The notes: generated by a model from the letters alone, not told the origin. A stretch of DNA of 44,249 bases from Bacteroidales bacterium (GCA_004555955.1 SFJG01000008.1:1-44249), one strand, 5' to 3'; positions 23,483 to 31,784 are shown, counted from the stretch's first letter. Numbers and translations are program-made.

Positions 23483-23929
23483 TTAGAGTTTTTGGATAGT
23501 ACCACCGGCAGCAACAATAGCCTCTTCAGCTTTCTTCGAAAAAGCGTGAGCCTTAACTTCGAGCTTAGCAGTCAAAGAGCCGTTACCAAGGATTTTCACC
23601 AATTTCTTGCCGTTAATATATCCGGCTTCGATGAGTTCTGCCACACCGATTGAAGTGAGGTTTTTAGCAGCAGCAAGCTCTTCAAGCGTGCTAAGGTTGA
23701 TGGCCTTATATTCAACACGGTTAATGTTTTTGAAACCGAATTTAGGCACGCGGCGTTGCAACGGCATCTGACCACCCTCGAAACCGATTTTGCGAGAGTA
23801 ACCCGAACGTTGTTTAGCACCTTTGTGACCACGAGTAGATGTGCCACCCATACCGGAACCCGGTCCGCGACCTACTCTTCTGCGTTTACCTGTGGAACCA
23901 ACAGCCGGTTGTAAATTACTTAAATCCAT
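23483..23929 (-). CDS. rplO: 50S ribosomal protein L15
   Basis: L15 threads an extended N-terminal tail into 23S rRNA. The start MDLSNLQPAVGSTGKRRRVGRG, in part, and the glycine-rich GSGMGGTSTRGHKGAKQRSG stretch are diagnostic. The folded C-terminal part contains VKILGNGSL. Length is 148 residues, normal for the family. It is tightly linked to secY (3 bp) and lies 15 bp after rpmD. Confidence 0.98.
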   Translation of the reverse strand: MDLSNLQPAVGSTGKRRRVGRGPGSGMGGTSTRGHKGAKQRSGYSRKIGFEGGQMPLQRRVPKFGFKNINRVEYKAINLSTLEELAAAKNLTSIGVAELIEAGYINGKKLVKILGNGSLTAKLEVKAHAFSKKAEEAIVAAGGTIQKL

Positions 23930-23944
23930 AATCGATAGTTGTTT

Positions 23945-24124
23945 TTAAGCGTTCGTAACTTCTACGAGGTGACGAACTCGTTTAACCATACCCAAGATGT
24001 CGGGAGTGTCTTGCTTCTCGACAACTTGATTCATTTTTCTCAAGCCAAGTGCATCAAGAGTGTTCTTTTGCACTTTCGGGCAGTTGATTCTGCTTTTTAT
24101 TTGTTTAATCTTAATAGTAGCCAT
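23945..24124 (-). CDS. rpmD: 50S ribosomal protein L30
   Basis: This 59-residue protein reads MATIKIKQIKSRINCPKVQK and continues LDALGLRKMNQVV, then ILGMVKRVRHLVEV. It matches bacterial L30, including the conserved GL(R/K)K(M)N loop that contacts 23S rRNA. The gene lies 11 bp after rpsE and 15 bp before rplO, the usual spc order. Confidence 0.96.
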   Translation of the reverse strand: MATIKIKQIKSRINCPKVQKNTLDALGLRKMNQVVEKQDTPDILGMVKRVRHLVEVTNA

Positions 24125-24135
24125 AATCGATATTA

Positions 24136-24648
24136 TTAACCATTAAACACAACATTGAGACTCACACCGCGGTTCTGAGCCACGTCCATCGGGCTGCGCA
24201 TTTCGTCGAGAGCGGCGAAAGTAGCTTTCACGAGGTTGTGGGGGTTAGAACTACCCTTCGACTTAGCGAGCACGTCGGTAATGCCGGCGCTCTCCAAAAC
24301 GGCACGCATAGAACCACCGGCTTTCAGACCGGTACCTTGCGATGCAGGCTTGAGGATGATGCGCGAACCGCCGAATTTGGCTGCTTGTTCGTGAGGAATA
24401 GTGCCTTTGTGAACCGGCACACGGATAAGGTTCTTCTTCGCTGCTTCCACGCCTTTAGCGATTGCAGCGGTAACTTCGTTAGCTTTACCAAGGCCGTAGC
24501 CTACGATGCCGTTTTCGTTACCTACTACAACGATTGCAGAGAAGCTGAACGCACGACCACCTTTGGTTACTTTTGTAACGCGGTTGATAGCAACGAGGCG
24601 GTCCTTCAATTCGATATCGTTAGTGGATTTTACTCTGTTATTTTTCAT
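24136..24648 (-). CDS. rpsE: 30S ribosomal protein S5
   Basis: S5 lies at the mRNA entry side and shapes decoding accuracy; loop 2 changes give spectinomycin resistance in E. coli. The 170-residue protein has LVAINRVTKVTKGGRAFSF, VGYGLGKANEV, and GTGLKAGGSMRAVLESAGI, in part. It lacks the extra N-terminal residues of some homologues and starts MKNNRVKS. It lies 11 bp after rplR. Confidence 0.98.
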   Translation of the reverse strand: MKNNRVKSTNDIELKDRLVAINRVTKVTKGGRAFSFSAIVVVGNENGIVGYGLGKANEVTAAIAKGVEAAKKNLIRVPVHKGTIPHEQAAKFGGSRIILKPASQGTGLKAGGSMRAVLESAGITDVLAKSKGSSNPHNLVKATFAALDEMRSPMDVAQNRGVSLNVVFNG

Positions 24649-24659
24649 TTCCGTGACAA

Positions 24660-25004
24660 TTAAAATTTAAGACCACCGTTGCGTGCAGCATCGGCCAACG
24701 ATTTAACTCTGCCGTGGAAGAGGTAGCCATTACGGTCGAACACTACCGATTCGATGCCCGCAGCTTTTGCGCGCTCTGCAATCAGTTGTCCTACCTTTGC
24801 TGCTATCTCCGATTTATTGCCTTGTGCATCGACTGATTTCGACGATGCAGATGCAATTGTTACACCTTTTGTGTCGTCAACAAGTTGAACATAGATGCTC
24901 TTATTGCTTCTGAACACAGTCATGCGCGGACGCTCAGCAGTGCCTGAGATTTTGCCACGAATGCGTGTCTTGATTTTATTTCTTCTGTCTTGCTTCGTTA
25001 TCAT
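24660..25004 (-). CDS. rplR: 50S ribosomal protein L18
   Basis: L18 carries 5S rRNA into the large subunit. The 114-residue protein shows RIRGKISGTAERPRMTVFRS, the QLVDDTKGVTIASAS strand pair and the C-terminal FDRNGYLFHGRVKSLADAAR, all typical of L18. It lies 15 bp downstream of rplF. Confidence 0.98.
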   Translation of the reverse strand: MITKQDRRNKIKTRIRGKISGTAERPRMTVFRSNKSIYVQLVDDTKGVTIASASSKSVDAQGNKSEIAAKVGQLIAERAKAAGIESVVFDRNGYLFHGRVKSLADAARNGGLKF

Positions 25005-25019
25005 AATCTTCTCATTTTA

Positions 25020-25574
25020 CTATTTAGCACTTGCTGATTTACCAGACTTACGACGAATGATTTCGCCAACAAACTTGATACCTTTGCCTTTGTACGGTTC
25101 CGGCTTGCGGAGAGAGCGAATCTTGGCGCAAACTTGACCGAGGAGCTGCTTATCGGCACTCTCAAGGATAATCAACGGGTTTTTGTTACGTTCAGATTTA
25201 GCTTCTACCTTAACTTCGGCAGGCATCTTGAAATAAATAGCGTGAGAATAGCCCAACGAAAGCTCGAGCACTTGACCGCTAGCGGAAGCACGATAGCCCA
25301 CGCCGACCAGCTCCATTTCTTTCTTGTAGCCTTCCGAAACGCCGACAACCATGTTGTGAATCAACGCACGAACGAGTCCGTGGTGAGCGCGGTGCTCACG
25401 GTCGTCGCTCGGACGAGTCACTACGATGTGGCCGTCTTCTTCTTTCACTGTAAGGTCAGAGTGAATCGCTTGCTTAAGTTCGCCCTTCGGGCCTTTTACT
25501 GTTACTACGTTGCCGTCTACTTTTACTGTTACTCCGGCAGGTATTGCGATGGGTAATTTACCTATTCTTGACAT
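25020..25574 (-). CDS. rplF: 50S ribosomal protein L6
   Basis: L6 sits by the sarcin-ricin loop near the factor-binding site. I start at Met 25574 (MSRIGKLPIAIP), the canonical N-terminus. A strong Shine-Dalgarno GGAGGT lies 8 bp upstream (25583-25588), whereas the frame's earlier ATG at 25622 would add 16 unrelated residues overlapping rpsH. The 184 residues hold the two L6 repeats, ending in the conserved KPEPYKGKGIKF block. A clear Shine-Dalgarno is unusual in this cluster. Confidence 0.97.
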   Translation of the reverse strand: MSRIGKLPIAIPAGVTVKVDGNVVTVKGPKGELKQAIHSDLTVKEEDGHIVVTRPSDDREHRAHHGLVRALIHNMVVGVSEGYKKEMELVGVGYRASASGQVLELSLGYSHAIYFKMPAEVKVEAKSERNKNPLIILESADKQLLGQVCAKIRSLRKPEPYKGKGIKFVGEIIRRKSGKSASAK

Positions 25575-25593
25575 AATTAATACCTCCTTGCGA

Positions 25594-25992
25594 TTAATAG
25601 ATGTAACATAGAACTTCGCCACCGATTTTTTGCTCTTTAGCCTCTTTGTTGGTCATAATACCGCGTGAGGTAGAGAGAATAGCGATGCCTAAGCCGTTCA
25701 ACACTCTCGGCATATCTTTATAGCCGGTATACTTACGGAGACCCGGACGCGATACGCGTTGCAGGCTCTTGATTGCATTTACTTTGTTTACGGGGTCGTA
25801 CTTGAGCGCAATCTTAATGATTCCTCCCGGAGTTTCGCCCTCTACAAATTTGTAGTTAAGGATGTAACCCTTTTCGAAGAGAATTTTTGTAATCTCTTTC
25901 TTCAAGTTCGAAGCAGGCACTTCTACAACACGATGGTTGGCAGAAATTGCATTCCTCAATCTTGTCAAATAATCTGCTATTGGATCAGTCAT
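25594..25992 (-). CDS. rpsH: 30S ribosomal protein S8
   Basis: S8 binds the central domain of 16S rRNA and, in E. coli, represses the spc operon. I use Met 25992 (MTDPIADYLTRLRNA), which gives the normal 132 residues; an ATG at 26034 would add an unlikely 14-residue extension. The C-terminus has ILSTSRGIMTNKEAKEQKIGGE, in part, the rRNA-binding signature. It lies between rpsN and rplF. Confidence 0.97.
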   Translation of the reverse strand: MTDPIADYLTRLRNAISANHRVVEVPASNLKKEITKILFEKGYILNYKFVEGETPGGIIKIALKYDPVNKVNAIKSLQRVSRPGLRKYTGYKDMPRVLNGLGIAILSTSRGIMTNKEAKEQKIGGEVLCYIY

Positions 25993-26064
25993 ATTGAAAA
26001 TTGTTTTAAATTGATCCGGAACGCTTCCGGACAATATTTAATACTAATAACTCTTAATCGTTTG

Positions 26065-26364
26065 TTACCAACTTGCTTTCTTAACGCCGGGAATCAAGCC
26101 TGCTGAGGCCATTTCCCTGAACTGAATTCTCGAAATGCCAAATTGGCGCATGTATCCTTTGGGACGACCGGTGATTTTGCAACGGTTGTGCATGCGGATG
26201 GGGTTTGCGTTCTTTGGGATGTCTTGCAACTTTTGAGCGGCAGCGTATGCAGCTTCAGGGTCGCCTGTGTTGACAATCTTCTTGAGTTCAGCACGCTTTT
26301 TAGCATATTTGGCTGCGAGTTTGGCTCTCTTTACTTCACGAGCCTTCATTGATTCTTTTGCCAT
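26065..26364 (-). CDS. rpsN: 30S ribosomal protein S14, long zinc-free form
   Basis: S14 belongs to the 30S head. At 99 residues this is the long form, which lacks the CxxC-CxxC zinc ribbon of the short 61-residue type; only one cysteine (NRCKITGRP) is present. The C-terminal GRPKGYMRQFGISRIQFRE block, in part, and GVKKASW are diagnostic. It lies 6 bp after rplE. Confidence 0.97.
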   Translation of the reverse strand: MAKESMKAREVKRAKLAAKYAKKRAELKKIVNTGDPEAAYAAAQKLQDIPKNANPIRMHNRCKITGRPKGYMRQFGISRIQFREMASAGLIPGVKKASW

Positions 26365-26370
26365 ACCTGA

Positions 26371-26919
26371 TTATTTAGCGTTTTTAAACGGTAAACCGAA
26401 ATGTTTGAGCAATGCGTAACCTTCTTCGTCGGTCTTAGCTGTGGTAACGAACGTGATGTTCATACCCATCAATTTCGAAATCGAGTCGATATTGATTTCC
26501 GGGAAGATGATTTGTTCGGTCACACCAAGAGTGTAGTTGCCACGGCCGTCGAGCTTGCCTTCGATACCCTTGAAGTCGCGGATACGCGGCAATGCGATGC
26601 GAACGAGGCGTTCGAGGAATTCGTACATCTTCTCGCGACGGAGAGTGACGCGAACACCGATAGGCATTTTCTTACGAACCTTGAAGTTCGAGATGTCTTT
26701 CTTCGAAAGCGTCTGAACCGCTTTTTGACCGGCGATGGCTGTAAGCTCGTTGATTGCTGTTTCGATAACTTTCTTATCGGCAGTTGCAATGCCAAGACCT
26801 TGGTTGATAACAATCTTGGTCAAGCGGGGAACTTGCATAACGGAAGTGTATTTGAACTCTTTCTCAAGAGCAGGAACTATTCTTTCCTTATAGTCCTTTT
26901 TAATTGCTGCGCTACTCAT
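26371..26919 (-). CDS. rplE: 50S ribosomal protein L5
   Basis: L5 binds 5S rRNA and contacts the P-site tRNA and S13. The 182-residue protein has PRLTKIVINQGLG, AGQKAVQTLSKKDISNFKVR, in part, and the C-terminal TFVTTAKTDEEGYALL. Its ATG shares one base with the rplX stop (TAATG, 26921-26917), and a GGGGAGG Shine-Dalgarno lies in the last codons of rplX. This points to translational coupling. Confidence 0.98.
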   Translation of the reverse strand: MSSAAIKKDYKERIVPALEKEFKYTSVMQVPRLTKIVINQGLGIATADKKVIETAINELTAIAGQKAVQTLSKKDISNFKVRKKMPIGVRVTLRREKMYEFLERLVRIALPRIRDFKGIEGKLDGRGNYTLGVTEQIIFPEINIDSISKLMGMNITFVTTAKTDEEGYALLKHFGLPFKNAK

Positions 26920-27239
26920 TATTTAATTTCCTCCCCTGATTTAATAGAAAAACGTACTGATTTACCTGCCTCATTTTTGCGGCGACCGATGCGAGTCGGC
27001 TTGCCGGTTTTCGGGTCTACCGGGTTAAGGTTAGAAACGTGGACAGGTGCCTCCATCTTAATAATTCCGCCTTGCGGATGCTTTGCGCTGGGTTTTGCGC
27101 TTTTCGATACGATGTTGATACCTTCGACGATCGCCTTGTTCTTCTTAACGAGGACAGAGAGGACGCGTCCAGTTTTGCCACGGTCGTTTCCCGCGTTAAC
27201 GTAAACGGTATCACCCTTCTTAATATGCAATTTACTCAT
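26919..27239 (-). CDS. rplX: 50S ribosomal protein L24
   Basis: L24 is an assembly initiator protein of the 50S subunit. The 106-residue protein begins MSKLHIKKGDTVYVNAGNDRG, in part, with the KOW motif GDTVYVNAGNDRGKTGRV, and contains GGIIKMEAPVHVSNL and the late GKPTRIGRRKN. It overlaps rplE by one base and lies 17 bp after rplN. Confidence 0.98.
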   Translation of the reverse strand: MSKLHIKKGDTVYVNAGNDRGKTGRVLSVLVKKNKAIVEGINIVSKSAKPSAKHPQGGIIKMEAPVHVSNLNPVDPKTGKPTRIGRRKNEAGKSVRFSIKSGEEIK

Positions 27240-27256
27240 ATTGATAATTTCAGTAA

Positions 27257-27622
27257 TTAAAGCACTTCCGGTGCCAGTGAAACAATTTTCATGTTAGTGG
27301 CGCGGAGCTCTCTTGCGACGGGACCGAAGATACGGGTGCCGCGGAGTTCACCGGCATTGTTCAACAAGACGCATGCGTTGTCGTCGAAACGGATATAACT
27401 GCCGTCTGCGCGACGTACTTCTTTCTTCGTACGAACGATAACGGCTTTCGACACAGTTCCTTTCTTCACGTCAGACGAAGGAATTACGCTCTTTACGGTA
27501 ACTACGATAATGTCGCCGACAGAGGCGTAGCGGCGTCCTGTGCCACCCAATACGCGGATGCAGAGAGCTTCTTTTGCCCCGCTGTTGTCCGCTACTACTA
27601 ATCGTGATTCTGTCTGTATCAT
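27257..27622 (-). CDS. rplN: 50S ribosomal protein L14
   Basis: L14 lies at the subunit interface and binds RsfS and the B8 bridge. The 121-residue protein has MIQTESRLVVADNSGAKEALC, in part, then IVRTKKEVRRADGSYIRFDDNACV, in part, and GTRIFGPVARELR. Length and motifs are fully standard. It is 2 bp from rpsQ. Confidence 0.98.
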   Translation of the reverse strand: MIQTESRLVVADNSGAKEALCIRVLGGTGRRYASVGDIIVVTVKSVIPSSDVKKGTVSKAVIVRTKKEVRRADGSYIRFDDNACVLLNNAGELRGTRIFGPVARELRATNMKIVSLAPEVL

Positions 27623-27624
27623 TG

Positions 27625-27879
27625 TTATTTCGCTTTTTCGATTATTTCAACTAATCTCCATCTCTTCGTTTTGCTCAGCGGGCGAGTCTCTTGAAGGCGT
27701 ACAGTGTCACCGACATTGCACTCGTTCTTCTCGTCGTGAGCGTGGTATTTCTTCGTTTTGTTAACGAATTTACCATAAATCGGGTGTTTTTCCTTATATT
27801 TCACAGTAACGGTGATTGTCTTGTCACCCTTGTTGCTGGAAACGACCCCGACACGTTCTTTTCTAAGATTTCTTTCCAT
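27625..27879 (-). CDS. rpsQ: 30S ribosomal protein S17
   Basis: S17 is an early 30S assembly protein with an OB fold. The 84-residue protein starts MERNLRKERVGVVSSNKGDKT, in part, and has the conserved KKYHAHDEKNECNVGDTVR loop followed by ETRPLSKTKRWRLV. It lies 10 bp after rpmC. Confidence 0.98.
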   Translation of the reverse strand: MERNLRKERVGVVSSNKGDKTITVTVKYKEKHPIYGKFVNKTKKYHAHDEKNECNVGDTVRLQETRPLSKTKRWRLVEIIEKAK

Positions 27880-27889
27880 TTGTGTTGGA

Positions 27890-28087
27890 TTATTTTTCGT
27901 TAAGTTCGCGTTTACGCAATTCTGTTTTCATTCTTGCAATCATCCTTCTGTCTTGTGTAATCTTTGCAGGATTGTCAAGCGGGGAGATTGAATGATTGAT
28001 AAGGGTCTGATGATACTCTTTTTGAGCAACTTCGAGACGCTCTTTCAATTCTTTCGTACCTAATTCTTTGATTTCTTCCTTTTTCAT
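27890..28087 (-). CDS. rpmC: 50S ribosomal protein L29
   Basis: L29 is a small helical protein near the peptide exit and part of the trigger factor and SRP docking site. The 65-residue protein has MKKEEIKELGTKELKERLEV, in part, and the second-helix signature PAKITQDRRMIARMKTEL. It lies 6 bp after rplP. Confidence 0.97.
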   Translation of the reverse strand: MKKEEIKELGTKELKERLEVAQKEYHQTLINHSISPLDNPAKITQDRRMIARMKTELRKRELNEK

Positions 28088-28093
28088 AGGGCA

Positions 28094-28525
28094 TTACACA
28101 TTTTGAGTTGGATCATAATCGCGGCGAACTACGAATTTTGTGATAACGGGAAGCTTTTGTGCGGCGAGGCGCAATGCTTCTTTTGCGATATCGTACGAAA
28201 CGCCTTCTACTTCAATGATGATACGTCCCGGTGTGATAGGATAAACGAATCCTTCGGGGTTACCTTTACCTTTACCCATGCGGACTTCGGCAGGCTTCTT
28301 CGTGATTGGCTTATCCGGGAAAATGCGTATCCAGATTTGTCCTTGACGTTGCATGTAGCGTGTCACTGCCACACGGGCTGCCTCAATCTGGCGGCTTGTT
28401 ATCCATTTGGAGTCAAGCGATTTTATGCCGAACGAACCGAAGGCTAACTGATTGCCGCGCTGAGCGTTGCCTTTCATGCGGCCTTTCTGTTGTCTTCTGA
28501 ATTTTGTTTTCTTTGGTTGTAACAT
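28094..28525 (-). CDS. rplP: 50S ribosomal protein L16
   Basis: L16 helps position the A-site tRNA. The 143-residue protein begins MLQPKKTKFRRQQKGRMKG and has AFGSFGIKSL, the IWIRIFPDKPITKKPAEVRMGKG block, in part, and EVRMGKGKGNPEGFV. All are diagnostic of L16, and the length is slightly above the usual 136-138. It lies between rpsC and rpmC. Confidence 0.98.
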   Translation of the reverse strand: MLQPKKTKFRRQQKGRMKGNAQRGNQLAFGSFGIKSLDSKWITSRQIEAARVAVTRYMQRQGQIWIRIFPDKPITKKPAEVRMGKGKGNPEGFVYPITPGRIIIEVEGVSYDIAKEALRLAAQKLPVITKFVVRRDYDPTQNV

Positions 28526-28545
28526 TGTTCTCTAATTAAACTCGT

Positions 28546-29277
28546 TTAACGATTGTTTTTCTTTTCGCGGAAACCGCCACGACGGTTGCGACCACCGTTG
28601 CCTTGACGTCCTTCCTTTTGGTTTGCACCGAAAGCGGGAGCAAGGTCACGCTTGCCATAAACTTCACCGCGGCAAATCCATACTTTCACGCCTACAACAC
28701 CTACCTTGGTGTGTGCTTCAACGAGCGAGTAGTCGATGTCTGCACGGAGTGTGTGAAGCGGAGTACGTCCTTCTTTGAACATTTCCGAGCGAGCCATTTC
28801 GGCACCGTTCAGACGGCCGCTTACTTGCACCTTGATACCTTCAGCTCCGGCACGCATCGACGATGCGATGGCGGTCTTTACGGCACGACGATAAGCAATC
28901 TTGCCTTCGATTTGGCGTGCAACGTTGGTTGCTACGATTTGTGCATCAAGCTCGGGGCGCTTTACCTCGTGAATGTTGATTTGTACGTCTTTAGCAGTGA
29001 TTTTCTTCAACTCTTCTTTGAGCTTGTCGACTTCCGAGCCGCCCTTACCGATGATAAGTCCGGGACGAGAAGTGCAGATTGTCACTGTTATCATTTTGAG
29101 AGTTCGTTCGATAACGATACGAGAAACACTTTGCTTTACAAGGCGAGCATTAAGATACTCACGGATTTTGTAATCCTCGAGCAGGGAGTCGCCATAGCCT
29201 TTACCGTCGTACCAGCTGGAATCCCAACCTCTTACGATACCTAAACGGTTACTTATCGGATTTACTTTCTGTCCCAT
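28546..29277 (-). CDS. rpsC: 30S ribosomal protein S3
   Basis: S3 lines the mRNA entry tunnel and contributes mRNA helicase activity. The 243-residue protein has MGQKVNPISNRLGIVRGWDS, the KH domain with RPGLIIGKGGSEVDKL and the C-terminal QVSGRLNGAEMARSE. The end is a low-complexity RG/N-rich basic tail (GNGGRNRRGGFREKKNNR). It lies 3 bp after rplV. Confidence 0.98.
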   Translation of the reverse strand: MGQKVNPISNRLGIVRGWDSSWYDGKGYGDSLLEDYKIREYLNARLVKQSVSRIVIERTLKMITVTICTSRPGLIIGKGGSEVDKLKEELKKITAKDVQINIHEVKRPELDAQIVATNVARQIEGKIAYRRAVKTAIASSMRAGAEGIKVQVSGRLNGAEMARSEMFKEGRTPLHTLRADIDYSLVEAHTKVGVVGVKVWICRGEVYGKRDLAPAFGANQKEGRQGNGGRNRRGGFREKKNNR

Positions 29278-29280
29278 CTC

Positions 29281-29694
29281 TTATGCTTCTTTTTTAGTGT
29301 TATTATCTTTAGTACCGATGAACAATGTAACGTGGTTCGAACGTTTACGGATTCTGTATCCGCGACCTTGCGGCGCCGGACGCAGACGCTTCAACATCGG
29401 AGCTGCATCAACGAAGATTGTGTTGACAAACAGTTCGCCTGCTTCAGCTTTTCTTTCATTCTTCTGCTCCCAGTTTGCGATGGCGCTACGCAGAAGTTTT
29501 TCGACCTTGGCTGCTGCTTCTTTGTTAGAGAATTTGAGCACACCCAGAGCCTTAAATACTTCCATTCCGCGTACCATGTCGACTACATAGCGCATCTTGC
29601 GGGGAGAAGAGGGCACGTTGCGCAATTTTGCGCAGCAGACAGCCTTGTTGGCTTCTTTTATCTTTTCGGCTGAGTTTCTTTTTCTTACACCCAT
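29281..29694 (-). CDS. rplV: 50S ribosomal protein L22
   Basis: L22 lines the exit tunnel with a long beta-hairpin that senses macrolides and arrest peptides. The 137-residue protein has NVPSSPRKMRYVVDMVRG, KVEKLLRSAIANWE, and the hairpin tip region MLKRLRPAPQGRGYRIRKRS. It lies 3 bp before rpsC and 44 bp after rpsS. Confidence 0.98.
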   Translation of the reverse strand: MGVRKRNSAEKIKEANKAVCCAKLRNVPSSPRKMRYVVDMVRGMEVFKALGVLKFSNKEAAAKVEKLLRSAIANWEQKNERKAEAGELFVNTIFVDAAPMLKRLRPAPQGRGYRIRKRSNHVTLFIGTKDNNTKKEA

Positions 29695-29738
29695 TGTTGT
29701 TTTCTTTTTAATTCATTTTTTGAACTACCCCCGGGGCT

Positions 29739-30005
29739 CTACTTCTTGTTACCTGCATGGCCGCCGAACTTGCGTGTCGGTGCGAATTCGCCCAACTTGT
29801 GGCCTACCATGTTTTCCGTAACGTAGACAGGGATAAATTTGTTACCATTATGCACAGTGAATGTGTGACCTACAAAGTCCGGTGCTATCATTGAGGCACG
29901 GCTCCAAGTCTTGATAACCGACTTCTTGCCGCTCTCGTTCATAGCGTCTACTTTCTTGTAGAGTTTGACACTGATATAAGGGCCTTTTTTTAATGATCGA
30001 CTCAT
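29739..30005 (-). CDS. rpsS: 30S ribosomal protein S19
   Basis: S19 sits in the 30S head with S13. The 88-residue protein starts MSRSLKKGPYISVKLYKKV and has WSRASMIAPDFVGHTFTVHNG, in part, and HKLGEFAPTRKFGGH, the family signature. Length and order (rplB-rpsS-rplV) are standard. Confidence 0.98.
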   Translation of the reverse strand: MSRSLKKGPYISVKLYKKVDAMNESGKKSVIKTWSRASMIAPDFVGHTFTVHNGNKFIPVYVTENMVGHKLGEFAPTRKFGGHAGNKK

Positions 30006-30025
30006 AATTGTTAATTCTGTTTAAA

Positions 30026-30850
30026 TTACTTTTTACGTCTTTCAACGATGTACTTAGAAGAATGTTTCTTCGGTGCTCTTGTCTTGAGACCCTTAGAGTA
30101 TAGACCCTTGCGTGAACGTGGATGACCACCGCTTGCGCGACCTTCACCACCACCCATCGGGTGATCTACCGGGTTCATTACCACACCGCGGTTGTGAGGA
30201 CGACGGCCTAACCAACGAGAGCGTCCGGCTTTACCCGATTGCTCAAGTGCGTGGTCGCTGTTACCTACAACGCCGATTGTTGCCTTACAAGTCGAAAGGA
30301 TTTTGCGAGTCTCGCCTGAGGGCAACTTAACGATTACGTAGTCGCCGTCGCGAGAAGTCAACTGTGCAAACGTGCCGGCAGAACGCACCATAAAGGCGCC
30401 TTGTCCCGGACGTAATTCAATGTTGTGAATTAATGTACCAACAGGTATCTTGCTCAGTGGAAGAGCGTTCCCCACCTCAGGTGCGGCGTTCTCCCCACTC
30501 ATAACTGTAGAGCCAACAGTCAAGCCGTTGGGTGCAATTATGTATGCCTTCGAGCCGTCTACATAGTAGAGCAACGCAATACGAGCCGAACGGTTCGGGT
30601 CGTATTCGATGGTCTTTACGGTCGCCGGCACACCGTCTTTTGCTCTCTTAAAGTCGATGAGGCGGTATTTACGCTTGTGACCTCCACCTTTGTAACGGGT
30701 GGTACGGTGTCCTTCTGCGTTGCGGCCGCCGGTCGAAATCTTACCGACTGTAAGAGTTTTCTCTGGAGTAGAAGCAGTGATTTCATCAAATACTCCAATA
30801 ACTTTGTGTCTTTGCCCCGGTGTTGTGGGCTTCAATTTTCTTACTGCCAT
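30026..30850 (-). CDS. rplB: 50S ribosomal protein L2
   Basis: L2 supports the peptidyl transferase centre and subunit joining. The 274-residue protein has MAVRKLKPTTPGQR, the SIG-type central domain (PSGETRKILSTCKATIG) and the catalytic-centre loop MNPVDHPMGGGEGRASGG, in part, with the conserved histidine intact. It lies 6 bp downstream of rplW. Confidence 0.98.
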   Translation of the reverse strand: MAVRKLKPTTPGQRHKVIGVFDEITASTPEKTLTVGKISTGGRNAEGHRTTRYKGGGHKRKYRLIDFKRAKDGVPATVKTIEYDPNRSARIALLYYVDGSKAYIIAPNGLTVGSTVMSGENAAPEVGNALPLSKIPVGTLIHNIELRPGQGAFMVRSAGTFAQLTSRDGDYVIVKLPSGETRKILSTCKATIGVVGNSDHALEQSGKAGRSRWLGRRPHNRGVVMNPVDHPMGGGEGRASGGHPRSRKGLYSKGLKTRAPKKHSSKYIVERRKK

Positions 30851-30856
30851 TTCTTA

Positions 30857-31147
30857 TTAAATATTGCTATAATAATCTATAGTTTCGCCTTCTGCAAGGG
30901 TTACTACTGCTTTTTTATATTTGCTTGTCTTACCCTTAAGCAGACCTGATTTTGTGTAACGCGATTTGTCTTTTCCGCGGCATACCATTGTGTTGACCGA
31001 CACCACTTTAACGCCGTAAAGCTTGGTAATCATTTGCGCAATTTGCTCACGGTTAGCCTCCGGAGATACGCGGAACGTGTAGCGACCGCCTTTCTCTGTC
31101 AACGCTGTCGCCTTCTCTGTTACAATCGGTTTGATACTGATTTCCAT
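30857..31147 (-). CDS. rplW: 50S ribosomal protein L23
   Basis: L23 is the docking point for trigger factor and SRP at the tunnel exit. The 96-residue protein has SIKPIVTEKATALTEKGGRY, in part, FRVSPEANREQIAQMI and VVSVNTM. A strong Shine-Dalgarno AAAGGAGGT lies just upstream (31153-31161), one of only a few clear ones in the supercluster. It follows rplD by 16 bp. Confidence 0.98.
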   Translation of the reverse strand: MEISIKPIVTEKATALTEKGGRYTFRVSPEANREQIAQMITKLYGVKVVSVNTMVCRGKDKSRYTKSGLLKGKTSKYKKAVVTLAEGETIDYYSNI

Positions 31148-31163
31148 TTTCTACCTCCTTTGG

Positions 31164-31784
31164 TTAAAAGTTATTGATAGCCGCAACGCTGCTCTCGCAC
31201 AACACCAACGCCTTGTTATCAAGGATGGTATATGTGTTAAGACCAGACGTCAAAACTACTTTTGCGTTCTCAATATTTTGAGCTGACAAATATACGTTTT
31301 TATTTTCGTTTGCTAAAACGAGAACGACTTTTTTGCCCTCAATTTTGAGATTTTTAGTAATATTTACGAATTCTTTAGTCTTCGGCGCCTCGAAAGTGAA
31401 GTCCTCTACTACGATAATCTGATTATCCTGAGCCTTTGCAGACAGCGCAGATTTGCGAGCGAGTTGCTTAACTTTCTTGTTGAGCTTGAAGTGATAGTCA
31501 CGAGGACGCGGACCGAACACACGGCCACCACCTACCAATACCGGAGAGTTGATATCACCAATACGTGAACCGCCACCGCCTTTTTGCTTGTGGAGTTTAC
31601 GGGTAGAACCTGAAACTTCGCTTCTTTCCTTAGCTTTGTGAGTACCCTGGCGGCAGTTTGCCAAATATTGCTTTACATCAAGCCACACTGCGTGCTCGTT
31701 GGGTTCAATACCGAAAACAGCATCGTCGAGAGTGACTTTGCGTCCGGTGTCCTCACCTTTGATATTATATACTGCTAATTCCAT
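31164..31784 (-). CDS. rplD: 50S ribosomal protein L4
   Basis: L4 lines the exit tunnel and, in E. coli, represses the S10 operon. The 206-residue protein contains REVSG-type residues RSEVSGSTRKLHKQKGGGGSR, in part, then SPVLVGGGRVFGPRPRDY, which form the extended tunnel loop. A C-terminal Rossmann-like domain follows. The ATG shares its first base with the rplC stop (TAATG at 31786-31782), so translation is likely coupled. Confidence 0.98.
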   Translation of the reverse strand: MELAVYNIKGEDTGRKVTLDDAVFGIEPNEHAVWLDVKQYLANCRQGTHKAKERSEVSGSTRKLHKQKGGGGSRIGDINSPVLVGGGRVFGPRPRDYHFKLNKKVKQLARKSALSAKAQDNQIIVVEDFTFEAPKTKEFVNITKNLKIEGKKVVLVLANENKNVYLSAQNIENAKVVLTSGLNTYTILDNKALVLCESSVAAINNF

